From: Amaurobius ferox
Taxonomy: Eukaryota; Arthropoda; Arachnida; Araneae; Amaurobiidae
Direction: 5' to 3'
NCBI GenBank assembly: GCA_951213105.1
Contig: OX578139.1
Location: 68,334,754-68,398,753, forward strand
Length of the DNA: 64,000 nucleotides
Shown here one piece after another: positions 49,389 through 61,175 of the stretch. The notes beneath the pieces are model-generated. The model worked only from the letters and a program-made list of their open reading frames with translations, was not told where the DNA came from and made no database searches. The position numbers were made by a program, and so were the translations under genes. The first letter of the stretch is position 1. Each line of letters opens with the position of its first letter.

Positions 49389-50835
49389 GCATTGCACTGA
49401 AAAACAATTTCTGCAAAATTTACAGTTTAAATGAATATTACTTAATTCAATACGACCCTTTCCTGATAAAAATACATAAATACAGTGGGACTTATATTAC
49501 CTCAGCGACACCCGAATTATAGTTTCAAATGATTTTGTCGTTTTCCAGCAGGAAGTTTTACCTTTATTTCCATGCATTAACCCTATCATATACGAGGAAC
49601 ATACAGTTATGTAATATACCATCCTGTGTGACAACATGAAGACATTTCCCAGAATTCACTAAACTGGCACTATTGTGTCAAATTTATCATTCAATTGTTG
49701 CCAAATTTATCTTCGAATTGTCGCCAAGCGTGATGGATAGATATGCAGCGATTGATACTTCTCTTTCATAGTGTTAATGCTGTCACAATTTTCCAAAACT
49801 GTTCAGAAATAATTATAATCAATATATTTTATACATATCTGAAAAAGAAATCATTTTATGAAATAAGTGCAAATATCTTTGTAAGAAAGAATATAGGTCA
49901 AAAATTACTAAATAAAACCATTACGACAGTGCCACATTGATTTTCCTTCATATAGTATATGATTAATGAGAATTGCAGATAAATATTTTTCAAGATTTTT
50001 CATTTCAAATATGTGATAGACGAGGGCGTAAAGAATATAAAGAGGTACATATTCCTTCAATGTTTTTGAGCGCGTGTTAAGTTTCATAATTATGAGTGCT
50101 TGATGATAGAAATAAATTCAAGATTTCTCTGCAATACTTTGATGGGGTGAAATTGGATATCGTAGTTGATGTAAGAACGAAATACATATTTGTGCAGCTA
50201 TATAATGACAAATTAAATAAAATAATAGGGAAGAAAACAACATACAAATTTAATTAAATAATAATCAGGTTCATATGAGCTTTGGACGTATTTTTTTTAA
50301 TAATGAAATATAGTGTTTAATTTTCAAACATATAAGTAAAAGATGCAGAAATTTGGAATTTTCACATTATTCGGCTTGTCAATTTATTTCGAGGGTGCCA
50401 AAGACTATTTTATCTTAGTTGGCTAGGAAATTTATACTATGATCTGGGAAGAACCTTGATTTCGAAGCTTTCCAAACTTTTCCATCTCTGGAACTATTGT
50501 TGTATAACATATCCAAAATCCGAAAAATTGCACCACTGGATCACTCCCTCTCCCCCCCCCCTTCCTTCGAAAAAAAATGGATTTCAAAATGGTGTATTAT
50601 ATATTTCCTACGACATACACAAAAAAATATAATTTACGATTCTGCAAAGAAATACTATCATGTTTTTCTTGATAAGTAAACTGTTTTGATTACATTTTTA
50701 ACAACATACAACGCAACAATTTACTAAGTAATTATGATATCATGCAACTTTTTACGCACTTTTAAAATTAGAAAACGACAATTCTAATTATTATTTGAGT
50801 TTCTGTTTCAAGTTTTGTTCCTTACAGAAGTTATG
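49389..50835. other. Unassigned DNA
   Basis: 49670-49740 again shows a weak tgtcgccaagcgtgatgg module. No gene recognised. Confidence 0.4.
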
Positions 50836-51013
50836 CCTGAGACCCTATTCCAAACTTGTTAATCTTGGTTTCGTGTCGACCGATAGAGGTCGCTCCTATG
50901 GCGGAGCGGCAAACTGAATTGCAAACATAATAGTGTCTGTAACTTCGCTATATGAGCGCCTTATATCTATCGACGCAGAACTGTAAACCGCAAGGATTGG
51001 AATAGGTCCCCTA
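50836..51013. repeat. ~178-bp inverted-repeat element (hairpin MITE candidate)
   Basis: The left arm gaccctattccaa ... gtcgaccgatagaggtcgct (to ~50894) pairs with the right arm agcgccttatatctatcgac ... ttggaataggtcc (50955-51009). The loop is ~60 bp. It is less AT-rich than its surroundings. No target duplication seen. Confidence 0.65.
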
Positions 51014-52427
51014 GAAACAGTACAGAGAAGCAGTTTGTCGTAGTTTATCTACCATCCAATACATACTAATCTGTGCAGTGAAATTTTTCTGCTTCTTTCA
51101 AGCGTAAAGTGTCAGTGTGAGTACTACATGATCTAACTGAGACTGGACGGCTTTTCTGGAGAGACTTCGCGATAGCAAAAATGCAGTAGGGTACGCACGA
51201 ATTTAGTATTATGTGGCATTTTCTTTAAGTTTTATGTCACCGGCAGTAGCAACAACCACCATTCTTTGAAATAGAAATGCAGGATTTCAGAGTACAACAT
51301 TGACTATTCATTAATATTCCAACCACATTTAACTTGTTTGTAATGAAGACTGTAAATGAGAAGCTCCTCTAAAGCAGTAGCAATCTAAGACAATGTTTTT
51401 GACGATTTCACATCCCCAATTGCTTATTTGGAGGCCATAACATAATTGAACTTTTTAGAAGCTTCCTTAAGGTGATTAAGAGGAGCTCATTCTTCACTTG
51501 TAAGATAAACACTTCAAGCTTCAATATTAACTTCATTCAAAAACTTCAATATTCACTTCAAGCAACTTGTAAGATACTAATAGCTACATCTACCATCGTA
51601 TGACCTCTTATCGATCTGGAAACAGCTTTTCCAGCCATCATAAGTCGCCTGATATTCGGTCCGCTGATTTTTTTGAAGTACTTCAGACAACCCTGACCCC
51701 CCACCCCCACCCCTATCATCGGAGTATAGATTGCGTCTTGCACAAGATTTATCTGATTGCACAAGATTTATCTGAGTGCGCAATGCTCCCAGCATTAAAA
51801 AACGCCATACAGATTTTTTTCATTGATGAGTTGAGATATTTTCCAGAAAAAAAGTTGATCAACAGTAACAATGCATGGAACTGTTTGATCTTGTTCTATA
51901 TGTGACTTCATAGTTGACTATTTTCAGCATAATAAAATTTGTAGTGTCATATACATTTTTGTAGAAAAAATAATTTATTTTAAAATATTTTATTTGTACA
52001 GAAACGCATTATATATATTTTCTACAGATCCTTATATTAGGTTTTTTTTGCATTTCATAAGAAAAACAGCCAGTCAACCATTTTGAAATCCAATTTCGAG
52101 GTCGTTCCCGCGGTCTGTTTTTGTCGGATTTTGAACATGTTGTTCGACAATTATTACTGTACCAGAAACTGTTTAAAAAATTTTGAAACAATTTTGCTCT
52201 GATTAAAGAAATAGTTGTTCTAGATTGCCCGGATTATAGGTATTTATGAGCAAAACATGTCTGCCATCTTTTGGGCCGTATCATGTTCTTCAGTGAGCTA
52301 ACAGAATTTAAATTTTGAAATAAATTATGCAAATATAGCGGGGTTTAGCAAATAATAAAAAAAAATATTTTTTTTCAAGTTATACATGCATCTCAAGCCA
52401 ACCTCCAATTTAATACAACCCACTACA
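51014..52427. other. Unassigned DNA
   Basis: Frames on both strands at 51558-51905 have no recognisable domain. 51700-51715 is a C-rich run (ccccccaccccc-like). Confidence 0.4.
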
Positions 52428-52960
52428 TTCTACACGAACATGTTACTTTGTACAGCAGTGAATCCTGGACACTTAACAGTTTGAAAGAGAACAAACTTAC
52501 TATATTTGAGAAAAAAAATCCACCTAAAGATATCTGGTAAAGTGTGTGAAAATGAAGTATGAGCCCATACAATCCAACCATATAAGCTACACAATCTTTA
52601 TTAAAAAAAACATACATCACTAAGGTTACAAAAGCTGGTAGAAATAGATAGCTTGGGGATCCCAAACCATTTATTTAGAGATCCCATTTATTTAAAGACG
52701 TATATCTCTGCAAAAATTGATCTTTTTCAGATGAGATGGATCAAGGAGAGCGGAACCACTCCAGAAGAACGTTGGATAATATCCTAAAGGACCTACAGGT
52801 GCTTATAATCCTGAGCTGACAGATCACAGCTCTGGGTAAGGAATAATGAAGACGAAATATTGAAGTAGTTGGAGCATGTAGAAGGATTGAAAATCCAGAC
52901 CACTCGACTCACCCTAGTGTATGAGCAAATGATTGAGTGGCCTGATCCCCTGTAGCAGGA
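52428..52960 (+). pseudogene. Non-LTR retrotransposon RT, decayed C-terminal end
   Basis: Conceptual plus-strand reading gives TLYSSESWTLNSLKENKLTI, then a GKVCENEV block, a stop, and PYKLHNLY. Later comes RRTLDNILKDLQVL. These match the post-RT tail of many arthropod LINE polyproteins (LYGSETWTL ... ENKL--FE--ILR-I-GPV-ENG-WR ... NHELY-LY, then RWxDxVxxDL). At least one stop and several frameshifts; the RT core and endonuclease are missing. Clade not resolvable (RTE-like is possible). Confidence 0.6.
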
Positions 52961-53369
52961 TATAGCACCAGAGAAGAAAACTTTTTACACATAGAATTTG
53001 GATTTTTAATCGAGAGACACATAAATATACATGTTTGGACTCACTCGTTTCAATAGTGTAGATGTGAGGATATTTGGACTTTTAAAAATAATTTCTGATC
53101 CCTGTAGAATCCCCGGTTACACACTTATAGTATTGGCTATGGAACAGAAACAAACCATTATTCTGACAATTAGCAACCTAGCAAAGCTAATTGTTGCTTG
53201 CCTGTGTTAGGTTATGTCCCGTGGCCATACCATTTTCCTAACTAAGTGTTGTACTGTTAACATTGTTGAACAAAGTAAAACTCATTGTAATTAATTTTTT
53301 AAGATTGATAATTTTTTTGTCTACCACAGGCTTAATCGTTAGTATAGTATAGTTCATAAGGACTATTAT
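52961..53369. other. Unassigned DNA
   Basis: AT-rich spacer; nothing recognised. Confidence 0.4.
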
Positions 53370-53455
53370 ACTTATAGTACTATTCCGGCCACTCAACCAG
53401 CTGCTCATACCCTAGGGCGAGACGGGTGGCTTGGGTCTTTCACTTATAGTACTAT
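53370..53455 (+). mobile_element. 58-bp mini-insertion, copy C, with 14-bp target-site duplication
   Basis: Direct repeats acttatagtactat at 53370-53383 and 53442-53455 flank tccggccactcaacc...ttgggtctttc (53384-53441). Fold: GGCCACTC (53387-53394) with GGGTGGCT (53424-53431); inner CTC-CCC with GGG-GAG. The inner stem differs in sequence from copies A and B but still pairs. The right repeat is also the left target repeat of the next SINE. Confidence 0.85.
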
Positions 53456-53842
53456 ACGGCCAACGGCCCTACCGTGCTGAAAACACGGTTCCCGTTAGAT
53501 CACCGAAATCAAGCAGAATCGGGCGCGGTTAGTACTTGGGTGGGTGACCACCTGGGAACACCGCGTGCTGTTGGCACATTTCGGACGCGGTAGGCCGGTG
53601 GTTTGCGCGCTGGATTAGCACGCTGCCACAACTGCCGCCGTGTTCATGGGGAGTACGATCACTTTATATATGTGGGTCCGTAAGTTCTTCCGAGAGGTTG
53701 GTGGTAGGGGAAGGAGGGTACGGTCCCCGTGGATGCCTCCCCCACTGGGTTACGGTATAAATTGGGTGGCACTTCCCGGCTGTCCAACCGGTTACCTTAC
53801 ACCTTTCTGGTAGGTCGGACGGTCTGGGTATCAACAACAACA
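53456..53842 (+). mobile_element. 5S rRNA-headed SINE with tRNA-SINE body
   Basis: The left repeat acttatagtactat (53442-53455) and right repeat acttatagtattat (53843-53856) bound the unit. The head is a near-complete 5S rRNA. It is followed by gcggtaggccggtggtttgc ... ggattagcacgctgc, a remnant of the tRNA head of the other SINE family, then the same body (gaggttggtggtaggggaag, ctgggttacggtataaattg) and tail tggtaggtcggacggtctgg with (CAA)n. So this is a SINE with a 5S-type pol III promoter fused in front of a tRNA-SINE. Confidence 0.9.
53459..53575 (+). rRNA. 5S rRNA-like sequence (SINE head, probably not a functional gene)
   Basis: Starts gccaacggccctaccgtgct and ends gggaacaccgcgtgctgttg-gc; 117 nt. 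It includes the internal control region with ggttagtacttgggtgggtg. Substitutions such as acacggttcccgttagatca differ from typical animal 5S (ccggttctcgtccgatcac). No T-run terminator directly follows, and the sequence continues into the SINE body. Hence SINE head, not a 5S gene. Confidence 0.85.
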
Positions 53843-53856
53843 ACTTATAGTATTAT

Positions 53857-55520
53857 TGAAAATAAATTTAATTTGTTTCTTTTAAAAAAATCGAGTTATT
53901 TGAAAACATTATCTAATCTTCATACGTGATACTTGCTAAGTATTTTATTATCCTCAGCGTGACAATGTCCAAACCATTTATTGCTTCGAAAGCTGTTTAA
54001 TGCCAGTATCCTCCTAACTCGTCCATTGTTTTACTCAATCATTTGCACACTAACTTGCAATGTTGCGCTATATACATCGGTATATGTTAGTATAGTGGAA
54101 CTGACAATGGGATAACAAAGCTTGAGAGATACGTCGTTCAGTTGACATCGTCATAGCTGATAAAGACCCCAGGCTGCAAGGGATTGTAGTAATCTCTGAG
54201 TTGAGGCATTTATGTGTCGTTCATAATTAGGATACGGAAATCCATGTTGTAACTTGTATTTTACCTATCGACTCGTTCAACCGGGACGATATTCAGTATA
54301 TTAGGAATATATGAATTAACGTATGATAAATAATTGTAGATATTTTAGTAGGTATATGTTATAGCAGTCTAGTTGAAAGTATTACACATTATTTATATAC
54401 TTAAAAAATACTTTCTATAATACACAGTAAAACTTGGCTTTAAGATTATTTTAAAAGTTTGTTATAGTTTGTTTAAGCGGGGCTTCTTGAGGGTTGTTGT
54501 TGTTGTTGTTGAGACCCAGACCGTCTCAACAACAACAACAACAATATAAAAATTCTTTTTTCCCTTTCCCCCATCCTTTTCGCCGGTTCCATAAGGTTTT
54601 GCAAGGAAGATGATACTATAAGTGTGCAAAGTTTCAATATTTCAGATCAATGGAGCACTTGTGAAGTGGCTGGATACACTTTTCGATAAACCTCATTTTC
54701 TCACTTCTCCGGGAAAAATCGAAAATTCGGATATATTAGTTTTTATTTTCGTGGTCGATTCTTGAAGTGTGCAAAGATTCAGTCCTCTGTGTCAACAGAC
54801 AGGCTTCTGGGGGTCTAGAAAATAAAAAAAACACGTTAGATAATTATGTAGATAGATGGAATTTCATTTTGAAAAAATGTTCTGCTAGAAAACAAGATAA
54901 CTAAAACGAGAAGCCGCTAATATTTTTTAAGCAGTCGCAAACATAGAATGAATTTTTATGTCGTGGGTTTTTATGGAAGTTGCAAAGATTTCCCGTGGCT
55001 GAGTATGATTAGTATTTTCACCATAAGATCCGTTGGTGCCAGATTTGAATCTCAGATATATGTGGAGAGCTTTGAGCATGTAGAGAACTTTGAGCTTCTT
55101 AGTTAGTAGGAATCCACTCTAAACTATATGTTCCTTTCAAATTGTTCTCTTGATCATAAAACAATCCTACGACACCAAAATAATCCAATTACATTCTCTA
55201 GTTACAAGTTCTTGATTTAAACATAAACTATTTTTCAAGAAAATTCCTTTCGTCATTCAGGGTTGCCGAAATTCTTCTTTTCACAAGGAATATATGCCAG
55301 AGTAGGTTTTTTATAATGTCGCCTGAAATGTAAAATGGCGCACAAGCAATTCAACCCTATAGGTTAGTGCAAAAATGTCAGAGGTATAAAAGTGACCCTA
55401 ATACGACTAGGAAAAATTCAGTGGAAACTGGTACATTGCGCGCCGATTGACTGCAAGTCAATCTAACATTAGAAGATGGAGAACGCAAAGTCCACTCTGA
55501 CGATAAGAGTTTGCACATCC
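53857..55520. other. Unassigned DNA around a SINE-tail palindrome
   Basis: Apart from the palindrome at 54494-54544, only AT-rich DNA; no gene recognised. Confidence 0.4.
54494..54544. repeat. 51-bp perfect palindrome made of two SINE tails
   Basis: Left arm (TTG)n-AGAC (54494-54515, 22 bp), loop ccagacc, right arm GTCT-C-(AAC)n (54523-54544), perfectly complementary. It equals the end of the SINE family joined to its own reverse complement, without body. Confidence 0.9.
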
Positions 55521-55592
55521 GTCCCAGTAGCTCAATGGAAGAGATTTGACTGCTCAGTAAGAATATTCGTGGTTCGATTCCCGGTAAAAGCA
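55521..55592 (+). tRNA. tRNA-like sequence, probably pseudogene or SINE head
   Basis: 72 nt. A-box-like tagctcaatggaagag and a perfect B-box ggttcgattcc at normal spacing. The acceptor ends (gtcccag and gtaaaagca) do not pair, and only part of the T-stem pairs. No anticodon can be assigned safely. Confidence 0.4.
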
Positions 55593-56508
55593 GAAAAGTT
55601 CTTCATTAGATTCACTTTCCATATTCAATATTGTGTTCCATATTTAAATCTGTTACCATTAATCTCATGGATCCAGTACGTTTTACTCGAGAAATAAGTT
55701 ACTTTCTGTAAACTTTGTATTTCGACTTCAAAGATTTCCCAAAAGTTATTCATTTCAAGGTTTAATAATGCATTGTGCTGTGGTACTTATGCACCCTTAT
55801 TTCGCTGTGGAATAAGTCATTGCATTATGTAGAGAAAGTGATGTGCTGCCCACATTTTATACTTTTATATGCTATACACATTTTTAACGTACTCGCAATT
55901 AAACTGTTAAAAATATGCAGAAACATTGCCATTATTTCAAAATATTAGTTTGCAATCTATGATAACATGCACAGAAAGTGATAGAAATAATTTAAAACGT
56001 TAAGAAGATAAATCTCCTAATATGTGATGGACTGTTCGATTAAAGCACATATAGAATGTTTTCACTTCTATCAAATTTTCTCAAGGCAACTGCAAATCCC
56101 AGAGACAAAATATTTCACTCTATAGCTTTTTCAGATTTTTGATTCCATTTATATAATATAAACACTCGAAATAGAAATTCACTATATACAATAGTTTATT
56201 TTCAAAAGATGTTCACAGAAATGTCCAAAATTGCCACATTCACAGCAGATAAAAATCTGATAAATCTGTGCATTATGCGCTTAGCACGTGTGCTTTTGTT
56301 TTGCATACAAATAATTTACTTTTAAAATATATTGTAGCTTATCAGAGATAACTTTTTCTAAAATACAGTACAGTAAAACCCGGTTATAACGTCTCGATTA
56401 TACCACGGATCCGGATATACCGCAGATACAAGCTTCCCTTTCTTTTCGCTTTCTTTAAATACATTGTAATGTATAAGGAAAGTATTGTTGTTTACTAGTA
56501 ATCTAGTT
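55593..56508. other. Unassigned DNA with HINE end fragments
   Basis: 55810-55860 (attatgtagagaaagtgatg, gctgcccacatttt) is a minus-strand HINE 5' end. 56450-56495 (cattgtaatgtataaggaaa) is a HINE 3' hairpin. A short gtaaaacccggttataacg at ~56375 resembles a DNA-transposon TIR, but no partner was found. Confidence 0.45.
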
Positions 56509-56533
56509 AAATATCGCCAACTTGGCGATATTT
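56509..56533. repeat. 25-bp perfect palindrome of the GTCGCC/GGCGAC module
   Basis: aaatatcgccaa and ttggcgatattt around a C. The core CGCCAA-n-TTGGCG is the same as in the HINE-like elements. Confidence 0.85.
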
Positions 56534-56559
56534 TGCTGTATTTCCCGTAGGCATGTGTA

Positions 56560-56695
56560 CGGAATACAGCAATATAGGGATTTATTATGAATAATGTGTA
56601 AATTGTATTTTGTGTGTGTGTCCTAAATACGGAGTAGCACAGGATAGGGATTTATTGTGACTGATGTGTAACTTGTATTGTGTGTGCCCTAAGTA
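56560..56695. repeat. ~68-bp tandem duplication
   Basis: Two units share tagggatttattatgaataa / tagggatttattgtgactga, then tgtgtaa-ttgtatt-tgtgtg and cctaa-ta. Confidence 0.8.
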
Positions 56696-58377
56696 TTAGG
56701 TGTACTATTTGTTCGATCAGGTAAAAAGCCGTGTAATTTAGTTAAAGAAATATGTGGTTATTTTAACTGTTACCTGTTTATAATCCATATTCACTAGGAG
56801 TATTAATTGTTTCTTTTTATTAAGTTACGTGTCTTTAGGTTTAAGATTTAAGATTGTTACTCTAAGAACTCTACAACCTACAGTCTAGAAATATATTTTT
56901 GTGTATTTAGAATATATATTTCTAAGCAATCAGCGTTTAAATGCAAATAAAAATATCGTTTAATTTTAGACCAGCATTCAATTTATTTAGAAAACAATGT
57001 TCTAGTAATTTCCAATAAAAGCTATTTGCCCTGATTAAACCCCATTTCATTTTTTTTATGCTGTCTTAAACGTTTTGTTATCAATTTCAATTACCTACGG
57101 TGTACAAGACTGTCGTTATAAATAGCCTTAGCGATAAGATTTCGTAGAAATTTAATTTCGGATGTCTTTAAAATAGAAAAAAAAACATCTTGCTGCCTTT
57201 GTTCTTATTATTAAGACAATATTCTTTAACTTGTTTTTCTTATCAACCAATCTCCAACATTTTAAAAAGTAAAACAAAAAGTATTAAAACATTTTAAGTT
57301 GAATTAGGAAATTAAGTAACTTTTTTTGTGTTCGGTGTTTTTATCCTTCAATTTTTTTCTAGTTGGGAAATGTTTTTAAGTCTCCTGACAGTAATCAAAT
57401 TCAAGCATTGTTGTTTATTTTATTTTTTCAAAGTCCACATAGAGTTGCTGTAAAAAATAGGTTTTTAGTATATGTTTTTAGTGAATATATTTTTAATGTT
57501 TTCCCATCAGCTTTTAAAACGTTTTTAAATATCTGCGTAATATGCTGGTTAGTTCATTACTGAAGTGAAACTTTTTGAAGCAAGGTAGTGTAATTTCGAG
57601 TAGTGTTAAATCCAAGCATAACGAAAAGTGAAATGGAAATTAAGCTCTTCCAATAATAATGTGACAATTGAGATGGTTAGGACGCCGCGTTACACTATTT
57701 GTTACGCCCCCCAGTGAGTTAGTAGAGGGAGTTGCTATAGCTTGCCCCACTTTTGGCAGATTATTGATTTGGTCTAGCGTGTTTCATATTTCCGTTATGA
57801 TGTATACAGTTATAATGTGTTATTACAATTTTCGATTACTGTATTCATTATTAAATATGGTAGTTATGCCGAAACTAGTACAGAACGAGTAAGGGCATAA
57901 ATGTGAGTATCAACCACGAAATCTCTGACTACCATTCACGTAGTAATTCCTAGATATTTACAACAGTTGAAATCAATTATCAAAATCTAATAATTTCATT
58001 TTTAAATTATGAGCAAAGGTATATTTCCTAATATAATGTAATTTTCATTTGTGTATTATTTTAAATGGTATGAACAACTGTATTAATGTTTTGAGGTATA
58101 ATATTTTTTTTCACATAGTATATTATCTGAGCCTATTTTTATGTAGCATATTTTGTATAATGTGCATTTAAAACTGTGACATGCTGAATTTGCAGAAATG
58201 CAATTTACAAATTCATTTACCACTATATTATTGTTACACTCTTTCATTGATGACTCCATTTCCCTTATATCGCCCTAAAGAGCCTCATTTCTAACGTATG
58301 TGGTGCCATGCACTAATTTTTTTTATCATATGTAGTAAATTTGACAGCAATTTTGCAGTGTTGACAGGTTTTAAATA
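56696..58377. other. 1.7 kb unassigned DNA
   Basis: Short plus-strand frames (57363-57563, 57668-57892) have no recognisable domain. Confidence 0.4.
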
Positions 58378-58512
58378 AGCATCTAGCTGTTCTCTATGTG
58401 AGTACATGAGTAACCAGCTGTTCTGTCTATAATAAGAATTCAGCTGTTCTGTCTATAATGAGCGCCCAGTTGTTCTGTCTATAATCAGCATCCAGTTGTT
58501 CTGTATGATAGA
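58378..58512. repeat. ~30-bp tandem repeat, about 4-5 units
   Basis: Units of the type agctgttctgtctataat followed by nagcatc. Confidence 0.8.
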
Positions 58513-59593
58513 GAATTAATCCACCAACAGTTTTATTGTTAAATATAAGACAGACTGTGGACATGGGCTTTCAATGCAGTGGTGCGAGTAATAAAAAATA
58601 ACTTCCTTTGTGATTTCCACAAAATCAGAAGTTAATAAAAATTACAGACGATTAATCAGCATACAAAATACCTAGGATGAGATTTTTTGGCTGCCAATAA
58701 ATGTGACTAAATGGAGAGGTAGACAGAAATGACGAATTATCGCTTTACCGTAATTTTGAAGGGATTCATCGCCAAATACGTTTCGCCATCTAACGATAGA
58801 GACTCAAAGCTTAATCTACTGAGAAGGCGCTTAAATCATGTGGTCAACGGGTACTAAATGATCTAACTGAGCATAAATATAACAGACTTGATAAATCCAG
58901 CTAAAAGGCAAAATTTTAATTAGAATAATTAGGAAGTGTAATAATTTATTAATTTAAACATTCCAAATCTAGTCGTGAATTGAATTTAGATATGTCATGA
59001 TGAATATAACTGATGGGGTAATACCTTATTCAAGTGCATTTTAATATATATAAGTATAAATTTTCGAAAATATAAAGTATTACTGCAGCCTACGTTTCGT
59101 TTCGGAAATGCATAAATGGAAGTTGTAAAGCCTTATGTTTTTTTAATTTTACCATGTTGTGCAGTATTTTGTGTTCTGAACAGAATCATGCAAATTCTCT
59201 AGTGGGGTATGCATGCATTTGATATTTTAATACTCAGATAATTTTACTAAATTATTTTAAATTTAAAGAGAGCAAAATAATTTTTCTATGACTGAAATTT
59301 GAAAGATTTTACAAAACTTTAATTAAACGCTTGAATTGAAATTTTTTTTATAGTGGTATCATGTGTAATTGACACTTTAATGACACTTAGAAATTAACAT
59401 GTACCTTGTATGTAGTACCATAAAAAACCCTAAATATGTTGCATGTACCTGAAGATAATCAATCATTTGAGCGAAACTTTTATTCTGTAAAATTTAAATA
59501 AAAATGGTTTAACACGCTGTCATATTAAAAGCTGATGTACAGTGTTAGCTCAGTACTGTTTTCTATGAAATTTGGCATTTTGATAGGCAATGT
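58513..59593. other. Unassigned DNA
   Basis: 58680-58810 has weak traces of the HINE body (atcgccaaatacgtttcgcc). No gene recognised. Confidence 0.4.
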
Positions 59594-59653
59594 ACCTTCT
59601 ATAGTTAAGTTTTATTGATATATATATATATCAATAAACGTAACTATAGAAAG

Positions 59654-59655
<2 letters not shown>
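59594..59655. repeat. Palindrome in TA-rich DNA
   Basis: ttctatagttaagttttatt and aataaacgtaactatagaa pair with two small irregularities around a (TA)n centre. A further (TA)n tract lies at 59653-59696. Confidence 0.8.
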
Positions 59656-59696
<41 letters not shown>

Positions 59697-59698
<2 letters not shown>

Positions 59699-60039
59699 AA
59701 AAAATTTTAATTACCTGTGACTTATCCTTTATTGAAAGTGGTATGATGAGCACATGTAAAAATAAAAATAAAAATATAATAAAATAGACCCAACTTTAGG
59801 TTTGAGAATAATTCCTTTATAAATAAGACAGGTATTACATACCCCTTATTCCCCGCTCCATATATAAGGTAAGCATGTGAAATCTGGATATCATGTTTAG
59901 AAAGTCTGGATATAATTTAGGCCTGTAACTACACCTAAAAATAAAATTAATATTTAAATTTCAAAAAATCATATATGTAATACAGATACTAAACCTCTTG
60001 TTCCCTGTTGACATAAAAACACTGCTTGAACTTTATTAC
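59697..60039. other. Unassigned DNA
   Basis: AT-rich; nothing recognised. Confidence 0.4.
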
Positions 60040-60753
60040 AGAGTCTTTATCGATTTGGCGACATATTATTTGGATATAGCGGTATTTTCATAAATTCCGC
60101 AAAATTTAAAAAGTCGCCAGGTTGGCAATATCTCGCCAAATTTGTCGCCAAACGTTGCAGAGACGGACGGATGGAGAAGTGGGTCTTTAGAGTAAATTTT
60201 AAATTGCTTGTGATATTTCTTTTGCAAATTTTTGCAAAATTTTTTTTTCAAGAAAAAGTTTGAAAAATCAGCATTGTTGGGCCAAATGATTATAGTAACA
60301 TGTTACCCTTCGCTTTAAAATGCTTGAAAAATATTTTAATTGATACCATACTTGACACTGTACACCCAGGAGGGAACTTCTCCTCTAAAGTGAGCCATAA
60401 ATAACATTTTTTATGCATGATTACATCAAATTTTGTCCTTCCATGCTAAAGAAATATAAAATTTCGAATAAAATTTAAACTTTTTGCTCTAATTATATGA
60501 AATTTTATCTAGCTTTTTCAATCACAGAACTGGATATGAAATTTCGTGAAAATCCGTTAATATTTACGGTAGCTACCTTGTACACAAAAAACGACCACAG
60601 ACGTACATACAGACAGACAGATGGATATCACTCCAAAAATAATCAAAACGTTTTCAGGAGGTCCTAAACCATATATTGGAATCAAACTCTCGAATCCGAA
60701 AATTTTCGTGAAAACAATACTTTCTCAATACTATATTACATAGTATAAGAAAG
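60040..60753 (+). mobile_element. HINE-like element 6 (divergent, 5' end unclear)
   Basis: Contains the GTCGCC module (aaagtcgccaggttggcaat, 60110), a (CAGA)n run near 60620 and the terminal hairpin tactttctcaatac ... gtataagaaag ending at 60753, followed by taaaaat as in other copies. The start block is not found. Confidence 0.55.
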
Positions 60754-61175
60754 TAAAAATTACTTATAGTAATTACTCATAATAATTGAAATTTTATTTA
60801 AATTGCTTGTAAAAATTAATACTATCCCGTTTTATATATGATTTAACTTTATGGTAATTGTCTCCGCCCTCCGGGGACCAGTGAAGATATATCGAATATT
60901 TTGTTGACAGTTTTATTATATGCTGTTGTATGCTTACCAAGATTAAAGTTGAGTTTTAGGTAAAGTGCTATTATTATATATCAAGTGAATTTGCTGTCTA
61001 ACAGGAGAAGGTGAATTTAAGCCTGATCCAGGTCGGCGCTTCGCCGTAGATGGGGGAGGGGGGGCTACCCTGAGAAATTAGAGTCAAAAACCGACTGAAG
61101 AAAAAGCCAAGAGAGGAAAGCACCCATTGCTTCTGATCAGTTTATTGGCTTTATCCATCAGTAGGGTAATGTGGA

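Noticed and set aside
53459..53575. A functional 5S rRNA gene.
   Set aside because: It is bounded by a SINE target duplication, runs into a SINE body, lacks an adjacent T-run terminator and has substitutions.
56370..56430. A pogo/Tigger-like transposon starting acagtaaaacccggttataa.
   Set aside because: Only one short TIR-like segment; no partner TIR, TA duplication pair or transposase found.
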